Below are positions 10,198 to 20,740 of a stretch of 20,740 nt of DNA, in pieces. The translations under genes were made by a program, and so were the position numbers. Numbering within the stretch: position 1 is the stretch's first letter; each line of letters opens with the position of its first letter. The notes under the pieces are model-generated. The model did not search any database. It had not been told where the DNA came from and saw only the letters and a program-made list of their open reading frames with translations. Source of the stretch: Hypsibius dujardini (Eukaryota; Tardigrada; Eutardigrada; Parachela; Hypsibiidae); assembly GCA_001579985.1 (NCBI GenBank), contig LRSR01005530.1:1-20740 (forward strand), read 5' to 3'.

Positions 10198-10674
10198 CGG
10201 TGCGGCTAGGGTAGGGCTACTCTCATTTTTAAACGAGGGTAATTTATCAGCGGGATTATTATAATTAGTAATTATTAATGCAATTAATTATAAAAATAAT
10301 ATTGATAAATAATTTTTTTATTGCATTGACTTTGGTTCAGTTAATTTGCCCATTACGTGCTGATAAATAATACGTTAATTACAAAAAAAGGTTATTACTA
10401 GATTCGTTGGGGGGTTTAGCAAAGCGTAGGGGTGGTAAAACTATATGAAAATGGGCTAAAAAGGCGGATACAATAAAAGAGGATGTAAAGCGTACCACGA
10501 GAGGAATCTTAGTCTGGCTATTTTTAGTCCCCCGGCATGGCGTCACGACATCTTCCTCCAGCACAAAATGCAGTGCTGCTCTCATCAGTTTATACCACAT
10601 TTCCTCGTTTTCCTCGCAACTTGTTGCTCTCCTCTTTGTTGGGACTATCTTCTCTTGTTAACAAACAGTAAACA
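10198..10674. other. AT-rich intergenic stretch before the plus-strand gene
   Basis: This holds a very AT-rich block at about 10255-10335 with a small inverted pair (AATGCAAT / ATTGCATT). No coding exon was recognised. It presumably contains the promoter and 5' untranslated region of the gene starting at 10675; no core promoter element is distinctive enough to call. Confidence 0.4.
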
Positions 10675-12548
10675 ATGTCTGTTGCGCCGCATCATCCGGA
10701 TCCTTTCCTGTTTTTTAGACCTTTTTCATGTTCACAATTTGACCAACTTCCAAGTATCTCTTCCTGGTAAAGAGTTTGACCCGTGCCAAACTACAATTAT
10801 GCTTAAGAAAATTTTATCCATTATTATCCAACAGGGTGCCTCGGTTTAACAACGCGCCAGCAGAGAACTGCATTGGCAGCGTCAACACCATTGAAGACGG
10901 AATAGAAGCCGTGGTCACTCCAGTGGCGTCTGCTGAAGTGGCGCCTGTTCAGTACGTATGGTACCGCAATCTTTCTGACATAATTCGAAATTTATAAAAC
11001 ACAATAAAACAAGCTTTTGAAAGGCGAAATATTTTCTGAAAGTAAGAAGCACATTTCAGCATCCTTTTTTTATTAGAGATATTGCATTTTTCGTCAACAT
11101 ATGAATTTATACGGACAGGTTGGAAGCGGTAACAGAATCTGAAGCATCCAGCAACCGCTTCAAAGGAAATAAAGACATCGAGCCTGCAAGGTATCGTATG
11201 TTTAATAAAGAACAATTCCGAAAAACATGATTCAAAAACGAATTATTACTGAGACACTTGTTAACAATGCCCTCTGCAGTCATGGAAAAGTGCGTAGACT
11301 TAAAGGTGGCCAAAGAAAGTCAACAAAACTGCGGTTTTCCAAAAAAGTGATTCCACTTCACGAGCGAACGTAAGTTTGTTCATAAAGTCTAATCAATTTA
11401 TTATTATATTGGACAAATTACCTTGTATCACCGCAGATACAAGATGAATAACATCCTTGGACAGCTGCCCGCCAACAGCGGCAATTCACCAAGCATGTTC
11501 CTTGTCTTGACAGACACCGGGAAGAAGATCTATATCGAAGCAGAGCAGCTCCGAATGACTTCGAGCGCATCCGTTGAATTATTCATGGACCTGCCAGTGT
11601 AAATAACCGACATACCGCTTGTTCCTTTTCTGCCGGACTGTGAGACGTTGGTTCGTTAATCGGATCGTTCGTTGTGCTTGCGTTTTTACGTTGATTCGTT
11701 GATTCGATTGTTTTTTGTTCGTTCGCTCAATCATTCGTTCGATCAATCATTTGTTCGGATGATCGTTCGGTCGTTCTTCCTTTGTTCTCTCGCTCAACGG
11801 CCTTCTCTCTTTCTTGTTTGTCCGTCCGTTCATTCGTTCGTTCGTTTATTCGTTCTCTTATTTCTTCGTTTGTTTGCTGACTTCATTCGTTACTATGTTT
11901 GTTGTTCTTTTGCTCGTCCGTTTGTTCGTTTCTTTTTTTGCTCATTTTCTCGCTTTCCCGCTCGTTTATCTGGCTTACTCGTTCGCTCGTTCGTTCGATC
12001 GATCTTTTATTTTTTAGTTTGTTCATTTGTTTTTGCGGTTGCTTGTTTGGTTGTTCTTTCGTTCACGTTCGTTCGGTCGCTCGTCCTTGCGCTCGTCAAT
12101 TTTGGCTGGTTATTTGCTACGGGCGTTAAATCTGTTTATTTTTCCATAGGACTGTATTTTCGTCCGTGCACTGATGTCCTCACTGTCTGCACAACTACAT
12201 CTCTTGTTTTTTTGAATAACATTGTTTTTATTCAGATCTGAAAGAGAACTGTGGGAATTTGCCTACATCATTGCGGAGCGATCGACTGTTCATCCGTTCA
12301 CCGGACTGTGGACGAAGGCATACCAGCTCGCCTGGTCTGCTGAGGGGTATGATCCCACTTGGGTTCTAGAGTGCCACATACACATTGAAGGCGGAAACAT
12401 CACAGACCTTCCCCGAGGAAAAAAAGGCTACGAGAATGCCATTAAACAATCACAGCACGCCTGGATGAAAGGCATGCGGCTTCAAGCCAAAGCAGGCACC
12501 ATGCGCTGGGTGCCCTGTCGAGCAGTGGCCAGCAAAAGACAAAATTAG
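10675..12548 (+). CDS. Unrecognised 281-residue protein, six exons, complete
   Basis: Exons are 10675-10766, 10835-10951, 11119-11190, 11280-11369, 11437-11598 and 12236-12548. They sum to 846 bases, with every junction GT-AG and in phase, ending in TAG. The ATG has a purine at -3 (AACAATG). I do not recognise the family. The first third is acidic and low complexity (VASAEVAPVQ, VTESEASS). A basic stretch follows (HGKVRRLKGGQRKSTKLRFS), compatible with nuclear localisation. The C-terminal half is compact and Trp-rich: ERELWEFAYIIAERS, HPFTGLWTKAYQLAW, DPTWVLECHIHI, QHAWMKGMRL and TMRWVPCRAV, with no signal peptide or membrane segment. A nuclear role is only inferred. Exon 4 could instead begin at 11211 through a 20-base intron, which is improbable. 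Confidence 0.75.
11653..12090. repeat. TTCG/TTYG-rich degenerate microsatellite in an intron
   Basis: Imperfect tetranucleotide runs (TTCGTTCGTT, TCGTTTGTTCG, CGATCGATC) fill most of the 637-base last intron of the plus-strand gene. The 189-codon open frame across it (Phe/Arg/Ser/Val-rich) is a by-product of the repeat, not a gene. Confidence 0.85.
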
Positions 12549-12629
12549 TTTACATATTTAGTAGTGCACTTATTGGATGTTATATGATATCCGCTATTAT
12601 AGTTATCGTTCTTATAGAAACACAACACG

Positions 12630-12635
12630 AATAAA
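12630..12635 (+). terminator. AATAAA poly(A) signal
   Basis: The canonical hexamer lies about 80 bases after the TAG stop of the plus-strand gene, a normal spacing for an animal 3' end. Confidence 0.6.
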
Positions 12636-13720
12636 TGATATCATTTGTAGCAGTCTACATCATTGGTGATTAACTTTTCTTTTCTCTGCAGCGTCTGTTC
12701 TGTTGTTTATTGTGGCGATCCAGACTTATTATGCATTGTGAAAATTTAATTATTGCGATGCGCATTCAGATATTGCCGGCTCAAACAATGCAAGAAAAAC
12801 TAGGCACGCTCACCATACAAATTCGAAATAAGGTGACGCAACCTGCTGACGAGAAACGTTTTTACACACGCTTACATATTTGAATGACACAGGTAATATC
12901 GCGCTAAAAGAAATACAAAAGGACATGTGAAAGGAATTTATAATACCTACTAATTAAAAATCAGAATAAAAAGTTGAGTACCTTCTAAATAAAAATCGGA
13001 ATCAAAATATATCGATTAACAAACGTTGGAAAATCTATAGATTTTTTTTATTTCTCTTACGGTTCTTCCTCCTTTCTGGACCAGGAGAACGCTTGGACCA
13101 ATTCAACAAACATCGTTTATGGGGTTTTCAATGCAGCGGAGTCCAAAAAATTGTTAATATTAATTGTCTAAAAAACTAATAATATTAATTTGAGGTAAAA
13201 CATAATGTGTCTAGTAACTGTGTCTAGATTAAATTATACACCATTGACCAGTTGTCATCGCACGCTGCAACTCTGCACAGGCAAGAGTTTATTCATCCGC
13301 CTGCCTTTCTGTTCAGCTATCCACTCTCCGTCCGGATATCCGTCTCCGATCAACAAGTGAACGAGTGCAACAAAGAGAGGCTAAATATAGCATAGCTCAG
13401 ATTCGCCTTGCGCCGGCCCCTGCAGTGGCAGAGAAAATATGGGGCAGCGGCTACAACAGTGCGTCGGGTAACTACGAGAGCAAGAGAGACTGCTGGTTAT
13501 ATTGCCCTCATCAAATTGTGGCGAATACGCCTTAAGCGCCCAAAAGTGCCCACCCCTATCCTTTATAATGCACCCCAATGAAGTTTACGAATAAAAAAAA
13601 TTAATTTTTTCCACATATTAAAAATAAATATTATAACCAAGACGATTGAATGATTATTGCGTTTTTCATTTTTTCACTCTAAATCTGACTATATATAACA
13701 AAAGATGTATCTGCAAAAAA

Positions 13721-13757
13721 TAACCTAACTAAACCTAAACCTAAACCTAACTAAATA
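13721..13757. repeat. Telomere-like CCTAAA / CCTAA patch
   Basis: Interrupted CCTAAAC and CCTAACT units span about 37 bases; the opposite strand reads as TTTAGG / TTAGG-type repeats. It is internal and short, so it is an interstitial telomere-like sequence at most, and may also be simple slippage. Confidence 0.6.
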
Positions 13758-14105
13758 GGTTCTCATTCCTTGTGATGATTTCCGGTGCGGGGGAAGAATA
13801 TAGAAAAAAAAAGTTAATTGCTAAAATTAAGAATCCAAACGTTAAAACTAATTAGGCTGCATACACAAAAATTCGGTTTCCCGTTCCAGGCGAGTGGCTT
13901 TTTGGATTTCGGAAAAAAATTCACTGGGCGAGTGAGATTTTGACAGACTTTGAATGCAAAGTTAGAGATTAATTTGTCTTGACGGAGTTAGGTTTCATTT
14001 CCAGATCGGTACCTCGTTCCCTCATTATTCCGATTACAGGTTGAATACTGTTCTAAAATTCCGCCCCTGGCTTGTGAAAAACGTTTTGCTCATAAGAATT
14101 GACTG

Positions 14106-14274
14106 CGGAGCAAAACTTATAATTTGAAACACACTATTATTTGAAACAAGCTATTTGCTGAATGTAGCGTTACTCACGTGTGCGTAAGATGGTGTTGTGT
14201 GTATGACTGAGGCTAACTCCCGCCAACAACCTGTATGAAATAAAAGTGTGTTTCAAATTATACGTTTTGCTCCG
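14106..14274. mobile_element. MITE-like element with 30-bp terminal inverted repeats
   Basis: The left terminus (14106-14135) begins CGGAGCAAAAC and the right terminus (14245-14274) is its reverse complement with one mismatch in 30. The 109-base interior has no coding potential. A total of 169 bases fits a non-autonomous DNA transposon. I see no clear target-site duplication: the flanks are GACTG on the left and TGTAAA on the right. Confidence 0.8.
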
Positions 14275-15812
14275 TGTAAATTGAATTTTGGGTAGGATGT
14301 AATAAAAAATTGTTTATTCAATCCATTAGCGCCTATTGCATGTTAAATGTCGACAGAGGACTTTTTATTTTTTATTCGAAAACGGCTTGACCTATTCTTG
14401 TAAACCCAATTGATATTTAATTCATCGATCAAAATTTGAGAATGTTTTGGATAAATTGCGGTTTTTGAAAAGCAGTGGAAAATGTCATTTGCGTTGCTTT
14501 TTACAGTACACAAAATTAGGTTTCGAATAATGTTAGATGGCATTTTGAGGAACCATCCGTTCGAGAATTTAATTTTAAATTCATCAGCATGAGAAGAACC
14601 TGTTTTGGAAGTAACAGAGCGGAGCTGTGGATGACTTTCAATTTCCATGGGCCGGATACTCAGCGGTGCACTTTTAGAAATGACCCATAACTCCGCCGCC
14701 TAAAGTCCAACAATAATTCTGCTGATGCCAATAGATTAGAAAATTTGAATTTCAAGTTATAAAATTCGATCGTTTCCTATTCAACAGCTCCGATACGATA
14801 AATCATATCCCGTATATTGTACTCATTTCAATGCTATAGCAACATAAACTTGCTGAATAATAAACGGAAATAATGAAAAAGGAGAAAAATACGTAACTAT
14901 AAAGAACCCATTTTTTGTAATTAATAACTAATTTAGATTTAATTAAAAAAATTTCAGGTCTTTCTGCAATCTCCTTTCGAAAAGCGTCCGAAGATAACTG
15001 AGTATTCAGCCAAATAATTATTACATAGTTTTTTATCCCTACCAGCAGCGATCCGTCATGTAGGGACGTTTTCGCTGCACATCCACGATAAGCAGAATGG
15101 GATGGGCCGTCTATCTGGAAACCGTGACCGACATAACGATGACCAGTGATAACGATGATTCCATGAACCCCCCCCCCACCGATAAAGTACGGTATTAAGA
15201 AGTATTATTTGACGGGATTTATTGAACAACCGTCCGATTTTCATGTCCGGCATATTAATGGATAGCTAAATGAATTGATTAGATGGAAGCGTAAAAACAG
15301 GAATCTCAGTTGTGCTGAACAAAAAATAATTTTAAGGCGACCGAGAAGATCAGAAGCAGCCGGGAATATTGTATATTGTTTCGTAGAAGTGCTTCAGTTT
15401 TGGGCAGCATTCAACGACTTATACGGGCTAATTTTCGTCATTGTTTTCTCAGGTTGATAAATTTTTCGTTTATGTTCTGATATCCATGCCAGCCACCGTC
15501 TTCCTTGTCTATCGGTGTGCGTGCCTACCTTACGTTGAGCTTGTTTATCTGCCTGTTCGCTTGATTGTTTGCTTAGCTGCCTGTCAGCCTGCCTGCGGTG
15601 ACCGGATTACCGTTCTGTTCAGAAACGTTTTATTATCAAATTAACGCAGCAGAATCAACCAATGTGAACAAGACAAAGCGAGAAAGCAAAACTAGGAATG
15701 GAGCTTTTTTTGGTGCCCGGCTGTCTTACAGAGAGGTAAAGGGCAAACCCTCTCCAAACAACGTACGAATAAAGCAGCGGAATATGAAACGGGAAACAAC
15801 AAAGCGAACACA

Positions 15813-17051
15813 TTAAAATTGGACTGATGCGGAATCGGAGTCCGTGGGGATGTCCTTCCGCTTGCCTAAACAATCAATCCTTTTAGACTACGAACAATTT
15901 CTTCCACAGACCTATTTCTTGAACTAATAGCATAATTTACTCACGGCAGCACTTCAGGCGAATCACAACTGCCACGACCGCGGCGAAACCCGCCCCACCG
16001 ACGCTGCCACAAATGACGACAAGGTAGATGGTTCCGCTTGCTTCGTCGGAATTGACAGCTTTAGCCAGAGCTTTTGAAACCGCAGCCGGTCTCGCGACCT
16101 GCAGCGCTCCGGCCGGTTGATTGAGAAGTTCAGCTGTTCCGTTTTCGATGGCAACAACGTAACACTCAATACAAGGCTGCTGGTCTCCTTCACTCGCTGA
16201 TGCGGCAATTGCAGACGCGACTCCACCTGCCACGGCCGCTCCCCCTGCCATGACGACCGCATTTTTGGCCATGGCCTTGATCGTCTCCCTGGTACCTTTG
16301 CCAGTGAACTTGCCTGCCAGGGTCTTCATAACGCCTGAAACCAGAATAAGAAGAATGTCATTCAACGAGTGGGCGAAGCCACTCCCTCACATTTAAAACG
16401 GGATGTATGGGATGGTAACAATTACAGCGCGAAAAAAGTTTGTTCTTGGAAGAACCCATTTTGACGTCGCATCCTTTTTCAAATTCATCTATATGAATCG
16501 TTTCTTGTATAGGTGCAAAGTAAATACAACATTCAATTTTAATTTCTAGCTCCACAAAACAATTGATAAAGACGATATAATATAATTTTATCGAAATCAT
16601 GCGTTTGAAAAATGTTGTTTGAAGAGATGTAACACCGGCTAATCGTCTTTCATTTTATTTATCTTCTTAAAAATACGTTTTCTGTAAAAAAATTGAGAAT
16701 TCGGAATTTTAAAGTACATTTTCTGAAGGATGAATCTTCTTACTGCTCTGGGGCTTCGGAAGACCAGCAGAAAGCGTTCCACGACGTCCACCTGATCGCA
16801 GCGCCGCAGGTGCCTTCAACGCCCCTTTCTGGACGGGCTGGTTTTGCCCTCCTGGAAAACCAGAATACAAAAATGGTTATAAATTGATCATAATTTGCGC
16901 ATAATTTTCAAAACTTACGAGAAGATCCGGCTTTGACGGGCGATTGACGTGATTGCAGCGGCCTGCGGGGAAAATTGATCCGTGACGGGAAGCGGTTTCC
17001 AAACGCTGCACCAGCAGTCGCCAGTAGGAGGATTAATACAATTGATTGCAT
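15813..17051 (-). CDS. Small single-pass membrane protein, 227 residues, four exons
   Basis: Exons are 17051-16919, 16851-16744, 16334-15945 and 15865-15813. They sum to 684 bases with all phases agreeing, ending in TAA. A signal peptide (MQSIVLILLLATAGAAFG) is followed by about 60 basic, Ser/Pro-rich residues (FPSRINFPRRPLQSRQS; ALRSGGRRGTLSAG). Next come an Ala/Gly-rich hydrophobic patch (AVVMAGGAAVAGGVASAIAA), CIECYVVAIENGTAELL with a glycosylation site, a membrane span (IYLVVICGSVGGAGFAAVVA) and a tail beginning RLKCCRKRKD. The last exon matters: without it the frame stops at 15937, just after CCRE. With it, the tail gains a basic stop-transfer region and ends in SVQF, possibly a PDZ ligand. 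Type I topology is inferred. I do not recognise the family. Confidence 0.75.
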
Positions 17052-17676
17052 GGCTACAGGGTACGCGGAAAGGTAAATATTTGTGTTGAAAGTAGGAAGT
17101 TCCAAAGTAGTGAAATGTGTTAAGTTGATGATTGGGAAAACTGAAAAAATGCCTATGTGAGCTTGTCGAGCTCGTGTTTTTAGGCAGGCAAAGCTGCAAA
17201 CATGTGTGGAGCAAAGAATATGTACTTTAAAAGAAAAAAACAGGCATTTATGGTGCTGGTGTTCCTTTCGGAGAGAGAATCCTGCAATGATGACTTTCTT
17301 AAAATTGGACCGATTGACGTCTTGTGCTCGAGAGAACGTCTGGTGGGTCTTCTGGTCAGGAGTGCTGCTAGACAAGCCTTATAAGGCTGCGCTTGATGAA
17401 GTTGTGTATTCGTCATGATCTCTCGGAACCCCACCTTGTAAGAGGTCTACTGTCTGACTGCGTATACGTGCACAATGGTGTTACTATATACATGTACCGC
17501 ATTGATGAAGCCACCCTTTTATCAACGTATTACCTTTAATTATATAGCTGCTTGATGCATAAAAATGCGTGCTGTTTTGTTCACAAAAAACGTATCTCAT
17601 CGATCTAACAAATACAAAAAACACATAGATAACATGATAATAATCAGGTCTCTAGTTTGCAAGAATTTCAAGCACG
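17052..17676. other. Spacer between two minus-strand genes
   Basis: This should hold the 3' untranslated region of the KDZ-like gene and the promoter and 5' untranslated region of the membrane-protein gene. Open frames here on both strands (for example 17206-17418 + and 17180-17434 -) are unsupported. A possible minus-strand ATTAAA lies near 17535. Confidence 0.4.
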
Positions 17677-20562
17677 CTACAATCCGGCCCGCTGCAAATA
17701 ATTGCGGGAACCGGAACCAATCGGTTTCTCTCCATGTCGAAGTTTAGAAGCATTATAAATGTTCTTTCTGGTCACAAGTCGGTGCAAAAAAAAAAGTTGA
17801 TTTACTTTACACATGGCGTTTAGCTGTTTTTTGTACTTTGTCAGCCAACTGAACGACTGTTCAGCAGCCATTGTGTTGGCAGCGGTCACCTCCGGATGGC
17901 ATTCGCCGAACAAGTCTGGATTAAACTTGACCTTGCAACTTTCTTGCTTGTGATTTCTGAGGTGTAGTCCGTCTATAATTTTGGATATGGCCTGCCACAT
18001 ATTTTGGTATGGGCCTTCGAACACAGCGGGCAGCGGCTCGTTGAACGCCCTGAGGTTTGCAAATTGGCACCTGCAACATATTATAGATAAGCAGGCAAAA
18101 CCTTTAAAATGGCATTGTTAGAAATATTAGCAATCAAGTAGACCATCTTAGAGTAGACATTAAAACGGAGGCAGTTCAATTTTGACGGCAGGGGGCGGGT
18201 AAGGCAGCCTTTCTTGAACATAAACGAGTGGGAAGACAATCTCTCCCATTCTTACATATTATCATAGCACAGAAACACCTTGTTCCACTCCGTCGGAGGA
18301 TGCTCGTGCAGTTTCTTGTATAGCCACTCCATGACAATGATGTATACCTGTGACAAGGATTCGCTTCTGTGACAGAAAAAGAACAAACAATCATTTAGGT
18401 TTTTAAGTAATTAACAATTTTCATGCAGTTATCAGACATACTGGTATAGCGGCGTGAAAAAAGAAATATGGCCGCATCCGCTTACGAACGCAAATAAACC
18501 ACGACTCCAGGAGCCGACTTTCTTTCGTCGACCAAGATTTTTTTTGCACCATGGCGCGACTACGAATTTGTTTTCACAAGAGAGGACGTTCGGCGGTGAA
18601 CTGGCGCACTCCACACTTTTTGCAGTTTCACTGAACATTTCTTCGTGAAACATATCACTGGTTACTGTCGGTGGTGCTACTGTTGAAAAACTGGTAGTGT
18701 TTTTAGCGATCAAATCTTTCTTCGTCAATGGAAGACCCATTCGGATAGCGTCTTGAAGATGATCAGAGCAGTACAGATGACCATTCTGCGGCTGATTTTC
18801 ACATACCGGTGCTGGGTTCACGTACTTGACATTTATATGTCGCTAAAGAAAATGGATGTATGTTTTAATTCGCTATAAAAAAACGACGAAGGCCTTACCT
18901 GCATCGGCATGGCACAATGACGGAAGCAGATTTTCCAGACGCCGTCCATCACTACTAGAAATGGACAACCACGTTCTTTTCCAAGCTCACCACAGTCGTG
19001 ATGATAAATCCGTTTCGACCGCGTTTCTTCTACTGTGTTTTTGAAGTCAGTGCAGTTGACTTTGTCCGTTTGAAAGCCGTAGTCCATGTCAGTTTCTCTA
19101 ATTTCATGCTCAATTTCATGCGCATAGAAAGCGTTTGATACCATTCTTCTCTCGAAAGCTGCAAAGAGAGGGACTCATGTCAGAACTACAGAATGGCTTT
19201 AATCATTCTTAGGGCTTTTTTTGAAAACGACATAACAATAAAGCAACAAAATTGTTTGCTATTTCGATCCGGAAGAAACAGAGAATAAAAAATAATAGAT
19301 TATTGTTGTCAGTGTTTGTTGGCAGGTGAAGCATGCAGTCAGTAACATGGCGACGGAATTTTCCATCTTGTGTTAAGCTTTATTATTTTCGATTTATGAA
19401 AGTTAAATTTATACATAATCCGGGATGCTTTTAGGGAGGTTACTAGCTCGCAATGGTAGTCTTCTAAAAATGATGAAATTATGTATACGTAAAATTATAT
19501 CGAGAGTGACGGACAAGCCAATTTGCACACCTCTGATTGCTTCTAAAAACTTAAAGGAGCGAAATATATTTACTGCTAGTTGAACAACACGTCTATTTAT
19601 AATATAGAACAATGCCAGATGAAAAACTAGTTTTGTTCTGTTACGTAGATCGGTTTAATCCAAACAGTTAGGGAAATTTCCTTAACCGTATATGAGATAT
19701 TTAAAATAATTACCTGTAGTCCAGTTGAATGTGCATCGTATGGTCTCTGCAAATCCCTCAAACGTGGCCTGCGCATGTAATCTAAAGCATACTTAATTCA
19801 GGAACAACTACCTTACTATAAGGCAACTTTTGTGAAACGCTCAAGCAGCCCTTACATATTGTTGATTAACAGCTTTCCCAGCTCTCTCTCCCAGTACAGA
19901 GACCGATTAACACATAACAGTTCTCTTTGGTCTCCGTAAAAGAAATGTTTCTTCAAACCATGATTGAAGAACATGGAGTAGCTGTAACGCGATTTGCATC
20001 CGCCACAACGCAGGGTATACTCATAACCTTTGCCGACGGGCTCCTGTAACCCGTACACCGTTACCTACATTACAGAATACTATTTAATTTAGAAGTTACT
20101 ATTATGTTTCCTGATTTTTCAAATTCCAAATTTATGCTCTTTTCACACCCTTTATTATATTAAATCTTCAATTCAAGTTTATAGGGCACAAAAATATTGT
20201 AGGTACAAATGAAAGCGAGTTCTATGCGCAAAGTAGCAGTCGAAAATTGAGCTCACTTCTGTTGCATCGCGATGCGCGATCAGCTCTCGAGGTTCCTCAT
20301 TCACGTACGTGCAACCGAGGAGGCAGACTGTTGTAGGTGGACAAAGGAAATACACGCGTGATCCATGTGCTGGCCTCTCAAGCAGTTTTGGCGCGCAATT
20401 CCTGACGTCTTCAATCATTTTTTGAACTGTGTCCGATTGGAGCGCCAATCCAGATGATAGTCCCTTATAAAACACTTCATTCACCATCGGTATAACGGGT
20501 TTGTCATTCATTAAAACAATCATTATGACAAAATGTATTTTGATAATTGTATTTCGTTTCAT
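17677..20562 (-). CDS. KDZ-transposase-like protein with Cys clusters, seven exons, open
   Basis: Exons are 20562-20257, 20064-19856, 19781-19714, 19158-18899, 18842-18442, 18366-18256 and 18070-17677. They sum to 1749 bases (582 residues), all phases agree, and there is no internal stop. N-terminal zinc-ligand-like pairs include YFLCPPTTVCLLGC and TLRCGGCKSRYSY. Exon 4 has VMDGVWKICFRHCAMPM. Exon 5 has VCENQPQNGHLYCSDHL, then GLFAFVSGCGHISFFTPLY. Exon 6 has SESLSQVYIIVMEWLY and FLCYDN, completed as YDNMC at the exon 6/7 junction; the Asp is probably part of the RNase-H-fold site. Exon 7 has LHLRNHKQESC, TMAAEQSFSWLTKYKKQL and NQLFFLHRLVTRKN, all KDZ-like. KDZ (Kyakuja-Dileera-Zisupton) proteins are DNA transposases; multi-exon animal relatives are common. 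It could be an active element or a domesticated gene. The 5' start is least certain and may lie beyond the window. Confidence 0.82.
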
Positions 20563-20740
20563 GCCCTACACGTTATTTGTATTAGTTAAGTGGGTTATGA
20601 CACTGGAATACTGGATGAGAATCTGATTCAGATTATAAATTCGAAAGTGTCTGTATCCAATTTCAATGCCACATCTCTTAAAAACAGCTATTTTGACCAG
20701 TTTTGGTCCGCCCGAATAAAATATAAGATATTAAAAATTT
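20563..20740. other. Right edge upstream of the KDZ-like gene
   Basis: No convincing exon was seen. Short minus-strand open stretches exist near 20640-20690, so an earlier exon of the KDZ-like gene here or beyond the window cannot be excluded. Confidence 0.3.

Larger units (their letters stand above)
12636..15812. other. Intergenic region without a recognised gene
   Basis: This lies between the 3' ends of two convergent genes. Open stretches such as 13381-13578 (-), 14343-14648 (-) and 15275-15457 (+) show no family resemblance or splice partners. It contains the telomere-like patch and MITE-like element listed separately, a C run near 15168-15177, and a CCTGCCTG-type repeat near 15550-15600. 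Confidence 0.5.

Noticed and set aside
9747-10198. Open frames of about 100-125 codons on both strands over the minisatellite
   Set aside because: They arise from the 9-base repeat and give Val-Ala-Gly or Thr-Pro-His low-complexity translations with no splice or family support.
11191-11210. 20-base GTATCG...AAG 'intron' in the plus-strand gene
   Set aside because: An 89-base intron from the same donor to a CCCTCTGCAG acceptor at 11279 keeps phase and is far more plausible.
11672-12241. 189-codon plus-strand open frame
   Set aside because: It is the translation of a TTCG-type microsatellite (Phe/Arg/Ser/Val only) lying inside a well-supported intron.
13381-13578. 65-codon minus-strand open frame with several cysteines
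   Set aside because: There is no splice partner, leader or recognisable motif, so chance is the likelier explanation.
17677-17806. Extra intron starting GTAAAT at 17805 in the KDZ-like gene
   Set aside because: Reading straight through gives NAMCKVNQLFFLHRLVTRKN, which matches the family, so no intron is needed.

Overview
The window looks like nuclear DNA of an invertebrate animal with a compact, AT-rich genome. Genes are split into many short exons by GT-AG introns, mostly 58-185 bases, on both strands. The recognisable families are metazoan: GH18 chitinase-like, astacin metalloprotease and an intron-bearing KDZ-transposase-like protein. I see no bacterial operon, tRNA, rRNA or CRISPR. I cannot name the species; small-intron lineages such as tardigrades or rotifers are possible, but that is only inference. 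I built the gene models by hand from splice sites and reading-frame phase.

Layout. Positions 17-916 (-): four exons of a secreted cysteine-rich protein running off the left edge. About 0.9-3.3 kb: no gene seen. 3325-3970 (-): three exons of a GH18 chitinase-like gene whose catalytic Glu is replaced by Asn. 4476-7731 (-): five exons of an astacin, from signal peptide to the strand before the active site; no zinc-binding HExxH exon is visible. 7811-8475: a tandem and foldback repeat. 8645-9811 (-): four exons of a second GH18 copy, missing the exon that carries the catalytic motif. 9951-10197: a GGTGTGGCY minisatellite. 10675-12548 (+): a complete six-exon gene for an unrecognised 281-residue protein, with a TTCG-rich repeat in its last intron. 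12.6-15.8 kb: no gene, but a telomere-like (CCTAAA)n patch and a MITE-like element with 30-bp terminal inverted repeats. 15813-17051 (-): a complete four-exon gene for a 227-residue single-pass membrane protein. 17677-20562 (-): a seven-exon, fully open KDZ-transposase-like gene of about 582 residues.

How it fits together. The left half of the minus strand is a cluster of secreted or extracellular genes (cysteine-rich protein, GH18, astacin, GH18). The two GH18 pieces share exon lengths and phases, so they are tandem duplicates. Each is incomplete, in complementary ways, and each lacks key catalytic features. The astacin between them is also cut off before its active site. This segment therefore looks like decayed or rearranged duplicates, chitin-binding non-enzymatic paralogues, or mis-ordered assembly. 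The right half holds lineage-specific or transposon-derived genes with clean models.
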